From: an uncultured Lachnospiraceae bacterium
GTDB taxonomy: Bacteria > Bacillota > Clostridia > Lachnospirales > Lachnospiraceae
Assembly (NCBI GenBank): GCA_910587715.1
Contig: CAJUMV010000001.1
Coordinates: 151,610 to 215,609, forward strand
Length of the DNA stretch: 64,000 nucleotides
Direction: 5' to 3'
The notes under the pieces were generated by a model. It was not told where the DNA came from, did no database searches, and saw only the letters and a list, made by a program, of their open reading frames with translations. This document shows, in pieces, positions 1 through 9,014 of the stretch. Positions within the stretch are counted from its first letter, which is position 1. Each line of letters begins with the position of its first letter. Made by a program: the position numbers and the translations under genes.

Positions 1-1
1 C

Positions 2-376
2 AATGCCGCCAAAGACATGGATTTAATCAGGTGGAAAGAAATTTACGGGGAATCAGTGGATTATGAGGGTGAGGTACAGAGGATTCGGGATTTCCTGTCT
101 GCGCGCAAGCTGTTTTTGGACAAGGTATGGAAAGAGCAGCGGGAGATATGTACGGTAAGTTTCGTTTCGGAAGACGGCGGAATCCACAATTATATGAGTG
201 TGTTAAAAGGCGATTGCCTTGAGCGGATGCCGGGAGAGGAATCCGGAACGGTAAGCGGGGACAGAGTATTCGACGGCTGGTATACGGAGGGCGGTATGTT
301 GTTTGATGGGACGGCGCCTGTTTTGGAGGATGTTGTAGTATATGAAAGGAGCCATGATGCTTCATATTGCAGTTGA
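2..376 (+). CDS. C-terminal end of a CotH-kinase-like surface protein (partial)
   Basis: The reading frame is open at the window edge, so only about the last 124 residues are present. The first part (IRDFLSARKLFLDKVW) resembles the C-terminal end of CotH kinase-fold proteins, where an IRxFLxxR...LDxxW segment closes the domain. It is followed by a segment with VSFVSEDGG, then FDGWYTEGG and FDGTAPV, which fits an InlB B-repeat/Flg_new module found on secreted clostridial proteins. It overlaps the next gene's initiation region, so it is probably co-transcribed with the glycan locus. CotH proteins phosphorylate secreted proteins in spores; the role here is unknown. The N-terminal part lies outside the window, so the family call is tentative. 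Confidence 0.55.
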   Translation, partial: NAAKDMDLIRWKEIYGESVDYEGEVQRIRDFLSARKLFLDKVWKEQREICTVSFVSEDGGIHNYMSVLKGDCLERMPGEESGTVSGDRVFDGWYTEGGMLFDGTAPVLEDVVVYERSHDASYCS

Positions 377-1472
377 TTTATTGTGGCTCCGCCCCAAAAA
401 GGTGGGGGGCACCGAATTTTATATCAGAAATCTGTTGGACGGTTTTCTGCAGCTTGAGGAGCCTTTCCGTCTCTGGTTGTTGGTATCAAAGGATAATAAG
501 GAAACTTTCCGCCACTATACGCAGGATAAACGGATTGAACTTCTGGAGACGGAGGTGGTTTCCGCCAATATAGCGGGGCGGATTTTGTGGAATTTTTTCT
601 GCCAAAACCGTTTCCTCAGGAAAAAAGGAATCCGCAAGTGTTTTATTCCGGTGTACTGCCGTCCGCTGTTTAACGGCGGTATTACTTATGTCAATGTGAT
701 TCATGATCTGCAGGCGGCGCATTATCCGGAGTACCATCCGTTTCACGAAATTGCTTATTCCCGACTATGTTGGTGGCTGGATGCGCATTTTTCCAGGCAT
801 TTGGTGGCGATATCCGACTGGGTGAGGAACGATGTCAGAGAAAAATATCATGTGAAGAGCGGGAAGATTACAACCATCTACAATCCGATTACGGTAGACA
901 AAGAGGAGCTTGTTTCTTTTGAGCAGCTTGCGGAAAAATATCATGTGGCGGAAAACGAATTTTATTATACGGTGGCGCAGCTCATTCCCCATAAGAATCT
1001 GCATACACTGATTGCCGTGATGGAACGGATTAAAAATACAGATGTAGGGCTGCCGTGCAGACTGCTGATTTCCGGAGTGAACGGGGAGAGCAGGGATAAA
1101 TTGGAAAGCCAGATTCGAAAGCGGGGTCTGGAGCGGGAAGTGACGCTTACGGGGTTTGTGGAAAATGCCGAGAGGAACGCACTGTACAAGTATTGCCGCG
1201 CCTTTCTTTTTTCCAGCGTATTTGAAGGCTTTGGGATGCCGCCGATTGAGGCAATGCTTTTCGGCACGACGGTGATAGCCACGGACAGGGCATGTGTTCC
1301 GGAGGTGACGCAGGGGAAGGCGAACTATGTGAAAGACCCTTATGATGTGGAGGAATGGATCAGGGTGATGCAAAATCCGGTGGACAGGATAGCGGAGATG
1401 GATTTTGCTCAATATGACCAGATGAAATTAAGCCGGAAATACTTCGAACTTTTACGAAAATATCTGGAATAG
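357..1472 (+). CDS. Glycosyltransferase family 4 (GT-B)
   Basis: Predicted retaining glycosyltransferase of 371 aa that adds a sugar to a lipid-linked glycan on the cytoplasmic face of the membrane. The C-terminal half carries the GT4 nucleotide-sugar motif E290-x7-E298 within FEGFGMPPIEAM, and a typical glycine-rich start after MLHIAVDLLWL. ATG 357 is chosen over 342 and 354 because AAGGAG at 346-351 sits 5 nt before it. It overlaps the tail of the CotH-like gene and is followed 16 nt later by a GT2 gene, so it is in an operon. Donor and acceptor cannot be read from the sequence. Confidence 0.85.
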   Translation: MLHIAVDLLWLRPKKVGGTEFYIRNLLDGFLQLEEPFRLWLLVSKDNKETFRHYTQDKRIELLETEVVSANIAGRILWNFFCQNRFLRKKGIRKCFIPVYCRPLFNGGITYVNVIHDLQAAHYPEYHPFHEIAYSRLCWWLDAHFSRHLVAISDWVRNDVREKYHVKSGKITTIYNPITVDKEELVSFEQLAEKYHVAENEFYYTVAQLIPHKNLHTLIAVMERIKNTDVGLPCRLLISGVNGESRDKLESQIRKRGLEREVTLTGFVENAERNALYKYCRAFLFSSVFEGFGMPPIEAMLFGTTVIATDRACVPEVTQGKANYVKDPYDVEEWIRVMQNPVDRIAEMDFAQYDQMKLSRKYFELLRKYLE

Positions 1473-1488
1473 AAAAGGCAGTGCAAAC

Positions 1489-2394
1489 ATGAAACTTGGG
1501 ATAATACTGGTAAACTATAATGGCAAAAATTATAATAAGGCGTGCATTGAATCCATACTTGCGAGCAGCGGCATGGAGGAAGTGAACATCATTGTTGTGG
1601 ACAATGCTTCGCAAGATGAGTCCATGCGAATGCTGGAAGAACAGTATGCGGGGGATGGGCGGCTGGAACTTGTCAGGCTGGACGATAACTATGGCTTCTC
1701 CTACGCGAACAATGTAGGAATCCGCCGTGCCGGGGAGCGGGGGGCGGATAATGTGCTGCTTTTAAATAACGATACGGAGATTGCGTCAGATATGCTGTCT
1801 CAGCTATGGGTGTGCGCGAAAAGACATCCGGGCAGCGTGGTTGTGCCGAAGATTTATTACAGTGACGACAGAAAACGGCTCTGGTCAGCCGGGGGAAGCT
1901 TTTCGACCGTGATAAAAAAGGCACGGCATACCGGGCTTGACGAGAGGGATGAAGGGCAGTATGATGAGGAGCGCGCGGTTGATTTTGCAACGGGATGCTG
2001 TCTGTGGATTCCGATGGAGATAATCAGGAAGGCGGGGATGCTGGATGAGCGGTTTTTTCTTTACTATGAAGATACCGAGTACAGCTTACGTCTGCATAGG
2101 AAAGATATCCCAATTTATTACTGTCCGGACGCGGTGATGTACCATAAAGTGGGAGCCAGTACGAAAGGGGCAGACAGTGCGTTGTGTGCCTATTATATCG
2201 CCCGCAACTGGCTGTTGTGCGGCAGGATCCATCTGGGACGGCGCTATCCGCTGTTTCTCGCCTACTATGTATTGAATCGAACAGCCTGCTGTTTACTGTG
2301 GCTGGTGCGTGGAAAACGTGCGCTTATCCGGGCTACCTGGCGGGGAATCGCGGATTATCACAGGGGACGCCTGGGAAGGGCGGAGCGTTATTGA
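1489..2394 (+). CDS. Glycosyltransferase family 2 (rhamnosyltransferase-like)
   Basis: A 301-aa GT-A enzyme. The N-terminus (LGIILVNYNGKNY) and VVDNASQDES are the nucleotide-binding start of GT2. NNDTE around D95 is the metal-binding DxD equivalent seen in WbbL-like rhamnosyltransferases, and DERFFLYYEDTEYSLR is the conserved acceptor-side motif of that subgroup. The C-terminal ~60 residues are hydrophobic and basic, consistent with membrane association. It sits between two GT-B genes in the same operon. The rhamnose assignment is only by subgroup resemblance. Confidence 0.85.
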   Translation: MKLGIILVNYNGKNYNKACIESILASSGMEEVNIIVVDNASQDESMRMLEEQYAGDGRLELVRLDDNYGFSYANNVGIRRAGERGADNVLLLNNDTEIASDMLSQLWVCAKRHPGSVVVPKIYYSDDRKRLWSAGGSFSTVIKKARHTGLDERDEGQYDEERAVDFATGCCLWIPMEIIRKAGMLDERFFLYYEDTEYSLRLHRKDIPIYYCPDAVMYHKVGASTKGADSALCAYYIARNWLLCGRIHLGRRYPLFLAYYVLNRTACCLLWLVRGKRALIRATWRGIADYHRGRLGRAERY

Positions 2395-2422
2395 ATCATT
2401 TACATTAAATAGGGAGTATGCT

Positions 2423-3544
2423 ATGATGAAAAAAGGGTATTATATCCATTTTCAGGGGCGGCAGTCCATCGGTGTCAGCAAGAAGATTGATATGCAGATG
2501 GAAGAGCTTCGGAAGTTTTACGATATGCGTGAAATAGAGGTTGGGACGCCTTCCCGCCCGCTTGCTGCGCGTGTGCTCGGACTTTTTCCAACAGCCTCTA
2601 TCAAAAGAGATTACGAGGAAGCCTTTGCGAAGCTGGAGAACCCTGATTTTCTTTATGTCAGGAGAACCGTTGCGGACAGGGCTTATTTCCATTTTTGGAA
2701 GAAGATAAAAGAGCGCTATCCGAAATGCCTGATTGTGGTAGAGCTTTTTACTTATCCTTATGACAGGGACGATTTCGGTAAGTGGAATGCGTGGCCTTTT
2801 TATGTAAAGGAGCTGCTCTATCGCCCCAGACTGAAAAAATATATCGATCGTTTCGTGACTTACACGGAGGATGATGTGATCTTCGGCATCCCCACAATCC
2901 ACTCCTCCAATGGCATCCGCGTGGAGAGCATTCCCCAGATTGGGGGAGAGTTTCGGGAGAAACAGATCAATATCATCGGCGTCGCCTTTATGCAGCGGCA
3001 TCATGGCTACGAGCGTATCATAGAGGGACTGCGGGCATACTATAGCGGGGCAGGAACGCCTGAGTGGCGGGTAGAGCTTCATCTGGTGGGAGACGGACCG
3101 GAGAAACCGCTTTATCAGGAATTGACGGAGAAATATCATCTGGAAGAGTATGTGCATTTTTACCCTACGCTCTCAGGGGCGGAGCTGGACAGGCTGTATG
3201 ATATCTGTGATATTGCGCTGGTATCTTTTGGTATGTACAAGGCGAAATTTTACGGAAAGATGGGCGCGTTAAAATCCAGAGAGTGTCTGGCGAAGGGAAT
3301 GCCGTTAATCACCGGCTGCGCCATTGATGTTCTGCCGGAGGATTACCCTTACGCGAAGGTGTTCCCGAATGACGAAAGCCCGGTGGATACCCGGGAAATC
3401 GTGGCGTTTTATGAGCAGGTCAGATATCTGGCAGACAGCAAGAAAGAGTTGTCAGACGCCATCAGGCAGTTTGCGCTTGCGCATGTCAGCATGGAGGCGG
3501 TCATGCGCCCGGTGGTATCCTATATTGAGTCGGCGGGAGAGTAA
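2423..3544 (+). CDS. Glycosyltransferase (GT-B, GT4-like)
   Basis: Predicted 373-aa glycosyltransferase. The N-terminal half is variable (YYIHFQGRQ...SKKID), while the C-terminal half has the GT4-like nucleotide-binding fold with LHLVGDGPEK and then DICDIALVSFG. The usual E-x7-E motif is not obvious; KSRECLAKGMPLI occupies its place. ATG 2423 is chosen because AGGGAG (2411-2416) lies just upstream and the residues before it overlap the preceding gene out of family. It is followed after 27 nt by the UDP-GlcNAc epimerase. The substrate is unknown. Confidence 0.75.
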   Translation: MMKKGYYIHFQGRQSIGVSKKIDMQMEELRKFYDMREIEVGTPSRPLAARVLGLFPTASIKRDYEEAFAKLENPDFLYVRRTVADRAYFHFWKKIKERYPKCLIVVELFTYPYDRDDFGKWNAWPFYVKELLYRPRLKKYIDRFVTYTEDDVIFGIPTIHSSNGIRVESIPQIGGEFREKQINIIGVAFMQRHHGYERIIEGLRAYYSGAGTPEWRVELHLVGDGPEKPLYQELTEKYHLEEYVHFYPTLSGAELDRLYDICDIALVSFGMYKAKFYGKMGALKSRECLAKGMPLITGCAIDVLPEDYPYAKVFPNDESPVDTREIVAFYEQVRYLADSKKELSDAIRQFALAHVSMEAVMRPVVSYIESAGE

Positions 3545-3571
3545 GCGCCACAGTTATGCGGAAAGGACTAT

Positions 3572-4645
3572 ATGATTACACATATTGTAGGTAACAGACC
3601 TCAGTTTATCAAGCTGGCTCCTCTGTACCATGAGCTGGAAAAGGCGGGGTATGAACAGAATATTATTCATAGCGGACAGCATTATGATGAGAATATGTCC
3701 GATGTTTTTTTTGAGGAACTGGGGATTCCGGCTCCCTGCACCAACCTTCTTGCGGGCGGAGGCAGCCATGCGCAGATGACGGCGAAAGCTATGACAGGTC
3801 TGGAGGAGGTTCTTCTGGATGGTAAGCCGGATCTCGTAATCCTGTACGGCGATACCAACACGACGCTGGCGGGAGCTGTAGTCGCGGCGAAGCTGTGTAT
3901 TCCGGCAGCCCATGTGGAAGCGGGACCGCGGGTGCATGACAAGGCAAATCCGGAAGAATGCAACAGGATTGTGACGGATCATCTGGCGGATATTTTGTTT
4001 TGTCCGGACGCTGTTTCTTTGGAAAATCTGCGAAGGGAAGGTCTGGGACAGGAGGCGCATATTACAGGGGATATCATGTACGACACATATTTGTCCATTG
4101 CAAAAAAAGCTTCTGCCGGACAGGCGGCGCAGGATGAAATTGTCGTGATGACCTGGCACCGGCAGGAGAACACGGCGGACAGGGAGCGGATGGAGAGCAT
4201 TCTTCGCCTGGTAGAACGGCTGGAAAGCAGGGTGGTCTGCCCCCTGCATCCACGTACCAGAAAATGCCTGGAAAATTACGGGCTGATGGAGCGTGCGGCG
4301 GCGATTCCCAATTTTGAAATCATAGAGCCGGTCGGGTATGTAGAGATGGTGACGCTGATGAACAGGGCGAAGCTTATTCTGACGGATTCCGGCGGCGTTT
4401 CCAAGGAATCCTCCTATGCCGGGGCGAAATGTCTTTTCATGCTGGAGCTTGACGTGTGGGAAGATTTGGCACGGGACGGATGGATTCATAAATTTAACCC
4501 GCAGGATGAGGGGAGCGTGGCGGAAGCGCTTCGTTTCGCGTCTCTGGCAGAGCGTGTGCCGCCGGAGGAAAGACCCCGCTACTATGGGGACGGACATGCG
4601 GCGGAAAAGATCGTGCGGGCGCTGGAAGCGGCGAAGCTGCTCTGA
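3572..4645 (+). CDS. wecB: UDP-N-acetylglucosamine 2-epimerase, non-hydrolysing type
   Basis: A 357-aa member of the WecB/MnaA family, which interconverts UDP-GlcNAc and UDP-ManNAc in the cytoplasm. Visible family features are GNRPQFIKLAPL at the N-terminus (usually GTRPE), LYGDTNTTLAGA, the catalytic/UDP region starting HVEAGPR at H114 with PEECNR following, and TDSGGVSKES near the C-terminus. The Leu to Pro change in HVEAGLR and the Thr to Asn change in GTRP suggest a divergent substrate. A hydrolysing NeuC-type activity on another UDP-sugar is possible. The next gene, a DegT aminotransferase, starts 13 nt after the stop. Confidence 0.85.
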   Translation: MITHIVGNRPQFIKLAPLYHELEKAGYEQNIIHSGQHYDENMSDVFFEELGIPAPCTNLLAGGGSHAQMTAKAMTGLEEVLLDGKPDLVILYGDTNTTLAGAVVAAKLCIPAAHVEAGPRVHDKANPEECNRIVTDHLADILFCPDAVSLENLRREGLGQEAHITGDIMYDTYLSIAKKASAGQAAQDEIVVMTWHRQENTADRERMESILRLVERLESRVVCPLHPRTRKCLENYGLMERAAAIPNFEIIEPVGYVEMVTLMNRAKLILTDSGGVSKESSYAGAKCLFMLELDVWEDLARDGWIHKFNPQDEGSVAEALRFASLAERVPPEERPRYYGDGHAAEKIVRALEAAKLL

Positions 4646-4658
4646 CATGGAGGAAATC

Positions 4659-5783
4659 ATGGAATTTCGGGATTTAAAAAGACAATATCAAGTTCATAAA
4701 CAGGAAATTGATCATGCGGTGCGGGAGGTTATTGACGGCGCGCATTTTATCAGCGGTCCCCAGGTGACACAGTTGGAAAGGGAACTGGCGGCATATGTCG
4801 GAGTAGGAGACTGCATCGCCTGCGCCAACGGCACGGATGCCCTGCAGCTTGCGCTGATGGCGTGGGAAATCGGAGCGGGGGATGCGGTCTTTGTGCCGGA
4901 TTTCACCTTTTTTTCCAGCGGTGAGGTCGTTCCGCTGGTGGGTGCCGTTCCCGTATTTGTGGATATCGATAAGGACACCTATAATATCAGCGCGGACAGT
5001 CTGCGGGAAGCCATAGAGTATGTGCTCCATCATACGGATTTAAATCCGAGGGCAGTGGTGGCGGTGGACCTGTTTGGACAGCCCGCGGACTATGAGGCGG
5101 TGCGACAGGTTGCCGACAAGTATGGGCTGCTTGTTCTTGAGGATGCGGCGCAGGGTTTTGGCGGCATGACAGAGGAGAAAAAGGCATGCAGCTTCGGGGA
5201 TATTTCCATTACTTCCTTTTTCCCGGCAAAGCCGCTCGGATGCTACGGGGATGGCGGCGCTGTTTTCACTGACAATGAGGAATGGGCGCAGAGGTTAAAA
5301 TCCCTGCATGTGCATGGCAAGGGAAGCGATAAATATGATAATGTCCGCATTGGATTAAATTCCCGGCTGGACACGCTGCAGGCGGCGGTGCTTTTACAGA
5401 AGGTGCGGTTTTTCGAGGAAGAGATAGCGGCGTGTGAGCGTGTGGCGGCTGAATATGACGAACGCTTGCGGGAAATCGTGAAAACGCCGGTTATTTTGGA
5501 CGGTATGCGTTCGAGCTGGGCGCAGTATACCATCTGTTTAAGAGATGCGCAGGAGAGAGAGCATGTGATGGCGCAGATGAAGGCGGACGGCATACCAAGT
5601 GCAGTCTATTATAGGAAACCGATGCACAGGCAGGAGGCATTTGCAGGGATGCTCTGCGGGGCGGAGCGCTGTGAGAATACGGCGTATATTTGTGACAGAT
5701 GTCTGTCTTTGCCGATGCATCCTTATATGGAAGAGGCGGAGCTCCGGGCGGTGTGTGAGAGCCTGAAGAAAGCTGTGGGATGA
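4659..5783 (+). CDS. DegT/DnrJ/EryC1 PLP-dependent sugar aminotransferase
   Basis: A 374-aa fold-type I aminotransferase that puts an amino group on a nucleotide-linked keto-sugar. The PLP lysine is K191 in FFPAKPLGCYGDGGA, the phosphate-binding ANGTDAL lies near residue 60, and VLEDAAQ supplies the Asp that contacts the pyridine nitrogen. ATG 4659 is preferred because GGAGG (4649-4653) is 5 nt upstream; an in-frame ATG at 4647 would lie upstream of it. Lying next to the epimerase, it probably works on a UDP-linked sugar, as in WbpE-type pathways. The exact carbon aminated cannot be read. Confidence 0.9.
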   Translation: MEFRDLKRQYQVHKQEIDHAVREVIDGAHFISGPQVTQLERELAAYVGVGDCIACANGTDALQLALMAWEIGAGDAVFVPDFTFFSSGEVVPLVGAVPVFVDIDKDTYNISADSLREAIEYVLHHTDLNPRAVVAVDLFGQPADYEAVRQVADKYGLLVLEDAAQGFGGMTEEKKACSFGDISITSFFPAKPLGCYGDGGAVFTDNEEWAQRLKSLHVHGKGSDKYDNVRIGLNSRLDTLQAAVLLQKVRFFEEEIAACERVAAEYDERLREIVKTPVILDGMRSSWAQYTICLRDAQEREHVMAQMKADGIPSAVYYRKPMHRQEAFAGMLCGAERCENTAYICDRCLSLPMHPYMEEAELRAVCESLKKAVG

Positions 5784-5801
5784 GGAAGAACGCATTTTGA
5801 G

Positions 5802-5820
5802 GGCAGGAAGCATGCCTGCC
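5802..5820 (+). other. Short GC-rich hairpin between two glycan genes
   Basis: GGCAGG (5802-5807) and CCTGCC (5815-5820) form a 6-bp stem with a 7-nt loop in the 56-nt gap before the AsnB-like gene. There is no U-run, so it is not a standard terminator; it could be an attenuation or RNA-processing element. Confidence 0.3.
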
Positions 5821-5839
5821 TGACGGCAGAGAAGAGGAT

Positions 5840-7555
5840 ATGGACGAGAAGATAGAACTGCGGGGCTGGCTTGCCGCCAGCCGGGATATGAAAATCACCT
5901 GTCTTGGTGAATATATGGATTTGGGCGTCTGCGTGCAGTATCGGAATCTGCTAAATAAATTTCCGCAGGATCAGATTTTTTTGTCGGATGCGGATCAGGT
6001 CTGCTTTTTGGACGGCTATGTGCACAATAAGGAGGAGTTCCTCTGCCCCGAAGGGTTCGGACAGTGGCAGGAATCTTTTGCCAGCTCTTTTTTGAAAGAC
6101 CGGACAGCTCATTTTCGAAAACTGAGAGGAGCCTTTTGCGGGTATTTCTATGATAAGGAAACGAATCAGATTACCGCTTATACGGATCATGTTTCCAATA
6201 AGGCGCTATACTATTATGTGGATGGCGACAGATGGATTTTTTCCAATTACGTGGATTTTATCGTGCGCGTTCTGCGGGCGAACGGCATTGCCTTCCACTT
6301 CGATGAGACTGCCGCCAAATATATGTTGTCTTATGGGTACATGCTGGATGACAGTACCTATGTGAAAGAAATCCGCCGCCTGCTTCCGGGCTGTTATATG
6401 ACGGTCGCCGGGGACGGGGCGGAAATAACGCAGTATTATAAGCTGTGCTGTCACGAACAGTCCATGACGGAGGACGAAGCGCTGGAGAGACTGGATGTAT
6501 CGTTCCGGCAGGCAGTGGCAAGGGAGTTTGAGAAGGATAAGGAGTACGGCTATCAACATCTGGTTGATTTAAGCGCCGGGCTGGACAGCCGCATGGTCTG
6601 CTGGGTGGCGCATGATATGGGCTATACGGAACAGACGAATCTGTCTTACAGTAAGCTTGGCTATCGTGATGACCTTATTTCGGGAAAAATTGCGACGCAT
6701 CTGGGGCACGAATATCTTTTCCGGGCGCTTGATGATGTGCGGTGGATGTATGATGTGGATGAGATGACCCTGAAAAATAACGGCGCGGCGATTTGTCATG
6801 GCATGACCGGCGGCAACCGGATGCTCAAATCCGTCAATATGGAACGATATGGGATAGAGCATACGGGAATTATCGGCGGACCGACTATGGCGAGCTACTA
6901 CAAGGACCGGGCGACAGCGTACGCGAAACCGCGGTATGGGCTGAATACTTACTCTACAAAACTCGGATATACTTTTGATGAAAAAGTGCTTGCGCAGCAT
7001 GAGACGCAGGAAGCGTTTGCTATGAATACGCGCGGACTTCTGGGGATGCAGGTTTCTTATATGACCAGACAGAACTATATCGAGTGCGCGTCTCCCTTTG
7101 CGGATGTGGACATGCTGGAGACAGCCTTTTCCATCCCTTATGAATACCGTGTGGACGATAAATTATATCTGCGCTGGATTGCGGAAAAGTATCCCGGCGC
7201 GGCGGAGTTCGGCTGGGAAAAATGGGGCGGGGTAAAGCCCAAAAAGAGCCATATTTTTTTCAGAAAGGTAAAGACAACGCAGCGCCTGGCAAATAGTTTT
7301 TGTCACGGACTGCTGCATAAGCCGGATGCTGATTCCATGAACCCTATGGATTATTGGTACAGCCGGGAGGAAAAGGTCAGGACGTATCTGGACAGCATGT
7401 ATGCGGAGCGGATGAAAAGCGCAGTGCTGCCCCGGGAGCTGGCGGATGATATGCGCGGGCTTTACGAGAAGGGAAATTTTGTTGAGAAAAGTCTGGTGCT
7501 GACGGTGCTTAGCGCAGTGCATCTGTATTTGGAAGGCGGTACGGTAAACGGATAG
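5840..7555 (+). CDS. Asparagine synthetase B-like sugar amidotransferase
   Basis: A 571-aa relative of AsnB/WbpS enzymes, which activate a carboxylate with ATP and amidate it. The ATP-pyrophosphatase loop DLSAGLDSR starts at D243. The N-terminal ~200 residues have the class II glutaminase fold pattern (HNKEEF, LRGAFCGYFYD, YTDHVSNKALYY), but the chain begins MDEKIEL, so the essential Cys2 nucleophile is missing. It should therefore depend on free ammonia or a partner. In a locus with keto-acid and uronic-type sugars, the expected job is amidation of a sugar carboxyl group. RBS: AGAGG before ATG 5840. Confidence 0.75.
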   Translation: MDEKIELRGWLAASRDMKITCLGEYMDLGVCVQYRNLLNKFPQDQIFLSDADQVCFLDGYVHNKEEFLCPEGFGQWQESFASSFLKDRTAHFRKLRGAFCGYFYDKETNQITAYTDHVSNKALYYYVDGDRWIFSNYVDFIVRVLRANGIAFHFDETAAKYMLSYGYMLDDSTYVKEIRRLLPGCYMTVAGDGAEITQYYKLCCHEQSMTEDEALERLDVSFRQAVAREFEKDKEYGYQHLVDLSAGLDSRMVCWVAHDMGYTEQTNLSYSKLGYRDDLISGKIATHLGHEYLFRALDDVRWMYDVDEMTLKNNGAAICHGMTGGNRMLKSVNMERYGIEHTGIIGGPTMASYYKDRATAYAKPRYGLNTYSTKLGYTFDEKVLAQHETQEAFAMNTRGLLGMQVSYMTRQNYIECASPFADVDMLETAFSIPYEYRVDDKLYLRWIAEKYPGAAEFGWEKWGGVKPKKSHIFFRKVKTTQRLANSFCHGLLHKPDADSMNPMDYWYSREEKVRTYLDSMYAERMKSAVLPRELADDMRGLYEKGNFVEKSLVLTVLSAVHLYLEGGTVNG

Positions 7556-7590
7556 CGTATGGCGGTATGCTCTGACATGGAGGAGTGAGT

Positions 7591-8970
7591 ATGAAGAAAC
7601 AGGTGGAAGAAGTAGATTTTCTTATGATTTACGAGCATAAGGTAAGGGAATTGGAAAACCTGTGCCTGATTAAATATGAGCTGGAGAGACGGGGATATAA
7701 GGTCGTCATCAAGCATATCGAGGACGAGGAGGCGCTCGATGCGGTCAAGCCTGTCTATCACGCGAAGGTGGTCACTACGATGGCATGTTACCAGAACGCG
7801 TCTTTAGAATGGCATACCAAAGACTTTGTATCCTTCGACAAAGTGATAGACATGCAGTGGGAGAACATCGTTTATCCGAAGGACGAGCGGGCGGGCGTCT
7901 TCAAAAATTATACGGGAATCGGCAGAGAGGTCGTGCGTGTGTCCTGGGGAGAAGCCAACAAACGGCGGCTTTTGAAGGCGGCGCATATGGACGAGCGCAA
8001 TATCAAAGTAGTAGGGCATGTGGGAATGGACTTTTTGAGAAGCAGTCTCAGAGGATATTATCTGAGCCGGGAGGAGCTTTTTAAGCAGTATGACCTGCCT
8101 GTGGATAAAAAGGTACTGTTGTTTGCATCGCCTTTCTATGCGGACAATCTTACTGAGCAGTATATCGCCGGTATGTGTAAAAGGCACGGGGATGACTGGC
8201 GCGATTACTATGCGTTTATGATGCGGTCCGAAAAAGCCATTTTAGAGTGGATGGAAAAGCTGTGCAACGAGCGGGATGATATGATAGTGATTTACAGACC
8301 TCATCCCGGTCACATCGGGAAGCATATGTCTGAGGTGGCCAAGAGATGCCCGAATTTTAAAGTAATCAGCGAGAAGTCCGTCAAACAGTGGATTTTAGCT
8401 TCCGACGTCATATACACGGGCAACAGCTCTACAATCGTGGAAGCGTTTTTTGCGGACAAAATGTGCTACCTTCTTTTTCCTTATGAAGTGACGGACGGGT
8501 ATGAGTTGAAGCTGATCAGCAAAGGGGAAAAGATTCGGGACTATGAGTCGTTTTACAGGTCGGCTGTAGGGGAGGGCGGACCGTTCCCGATTTCGCGGGA
8601 GGCGATCAACGACATTTATCTTGTGGATGATGTGCCGAGTTATGTGAAATTCGCGGATATGGCAGAGGAGGTGCTGCGCGACCCGTCCTACGCGCTGACG
8701 GCGGAGCAGTTAAAATCCTATCGGAGAAAGCAGCCGGTGACCGTGAAAATTCAGAAAATGCTCCAGCGGCAGGATTGGTTTTATGATAAATACCGCAAAA
8801 TGCTGGCGGATGAGAACTGTCACAATAAATGGATTGAAAAACAGCGCGCCCTGCGGCGGCAGAAGGCGGAGCGGAACAAGCGGTTTGCCATCGAGAGCAC
8901 GAGCGAGCAGGAGATTGCGGCGATTGTGCGAAAGATCGCGGCGCAGTTGGAAGGAAACAGTAAGCAGTAG
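7591..8970 (+). CDS. Surface carbohydrate biosynthesis protein, TagF/Kdo-transferase-like GT-B
   Basis: A 459-aa protein with the two-domain organisation of CDP-glycerol glycerophosphotransferase and capsule Kdo-transferase relatives. Key residues are R236-P-H-P, then GNSSTIVEAFFADK for nucleotide binding. The C-terminal ~90 residues are strongly basic and probably membrane- or partner-contacting. It matches the family usually called surface carbohydrate biosynthesis protein. GGAGG at 7579-7583 favours ATG 7591 over the GTG at 7585. The next gene encodes a CMP-sugar synthetase, so it is a good candidate to transfer that CMP-activated keto-acid sugar (inference). Confidence 0.65.
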   Translation: MKKQVEEVDFLMIYEHKVRELENLCLIKYELERRGYKVVIKHIEDEEALDAVKPVYHAKVVTTMACYQNASLEWHTKDFVSFDKVIDMQWENIVYPKDERAGVFKNYTGIGREVVRVSWGEANKRRLLKAAHMDERNIKVVGHVGMDFLRSSLRGYYLSREELFKQYDLPVDKKVLLFASPFYADNLTEQYIAGMCKRHGDDWRDYYAFMMRSEKAILEWMEKLCNERDDMIVIYRPHPGHIGKHMSEVAKRCPNFKVISEKSVKQWILASDVIYTGNSSTIVEAFFADKMCYLLFPYEVTDGYELKLISKGEKIRDYESFYRSAVGEGGPFPISREAINDIYLVDDVPSYVKFADMAEEVLRDPSYALTAEQLKSYRRKQPVTVKIQKMLQRQDWFYDKYRKMLADENCHNKWIEKQRALRRQKAERNKRFAIESTSEQEIAAIVRKIAAQLEGNSKQ

Positions 8971-9014
8971 ACGATTGAAAATAAAATGTAATTGCTGAAA
9001 CGGAGGAAAAGAAT

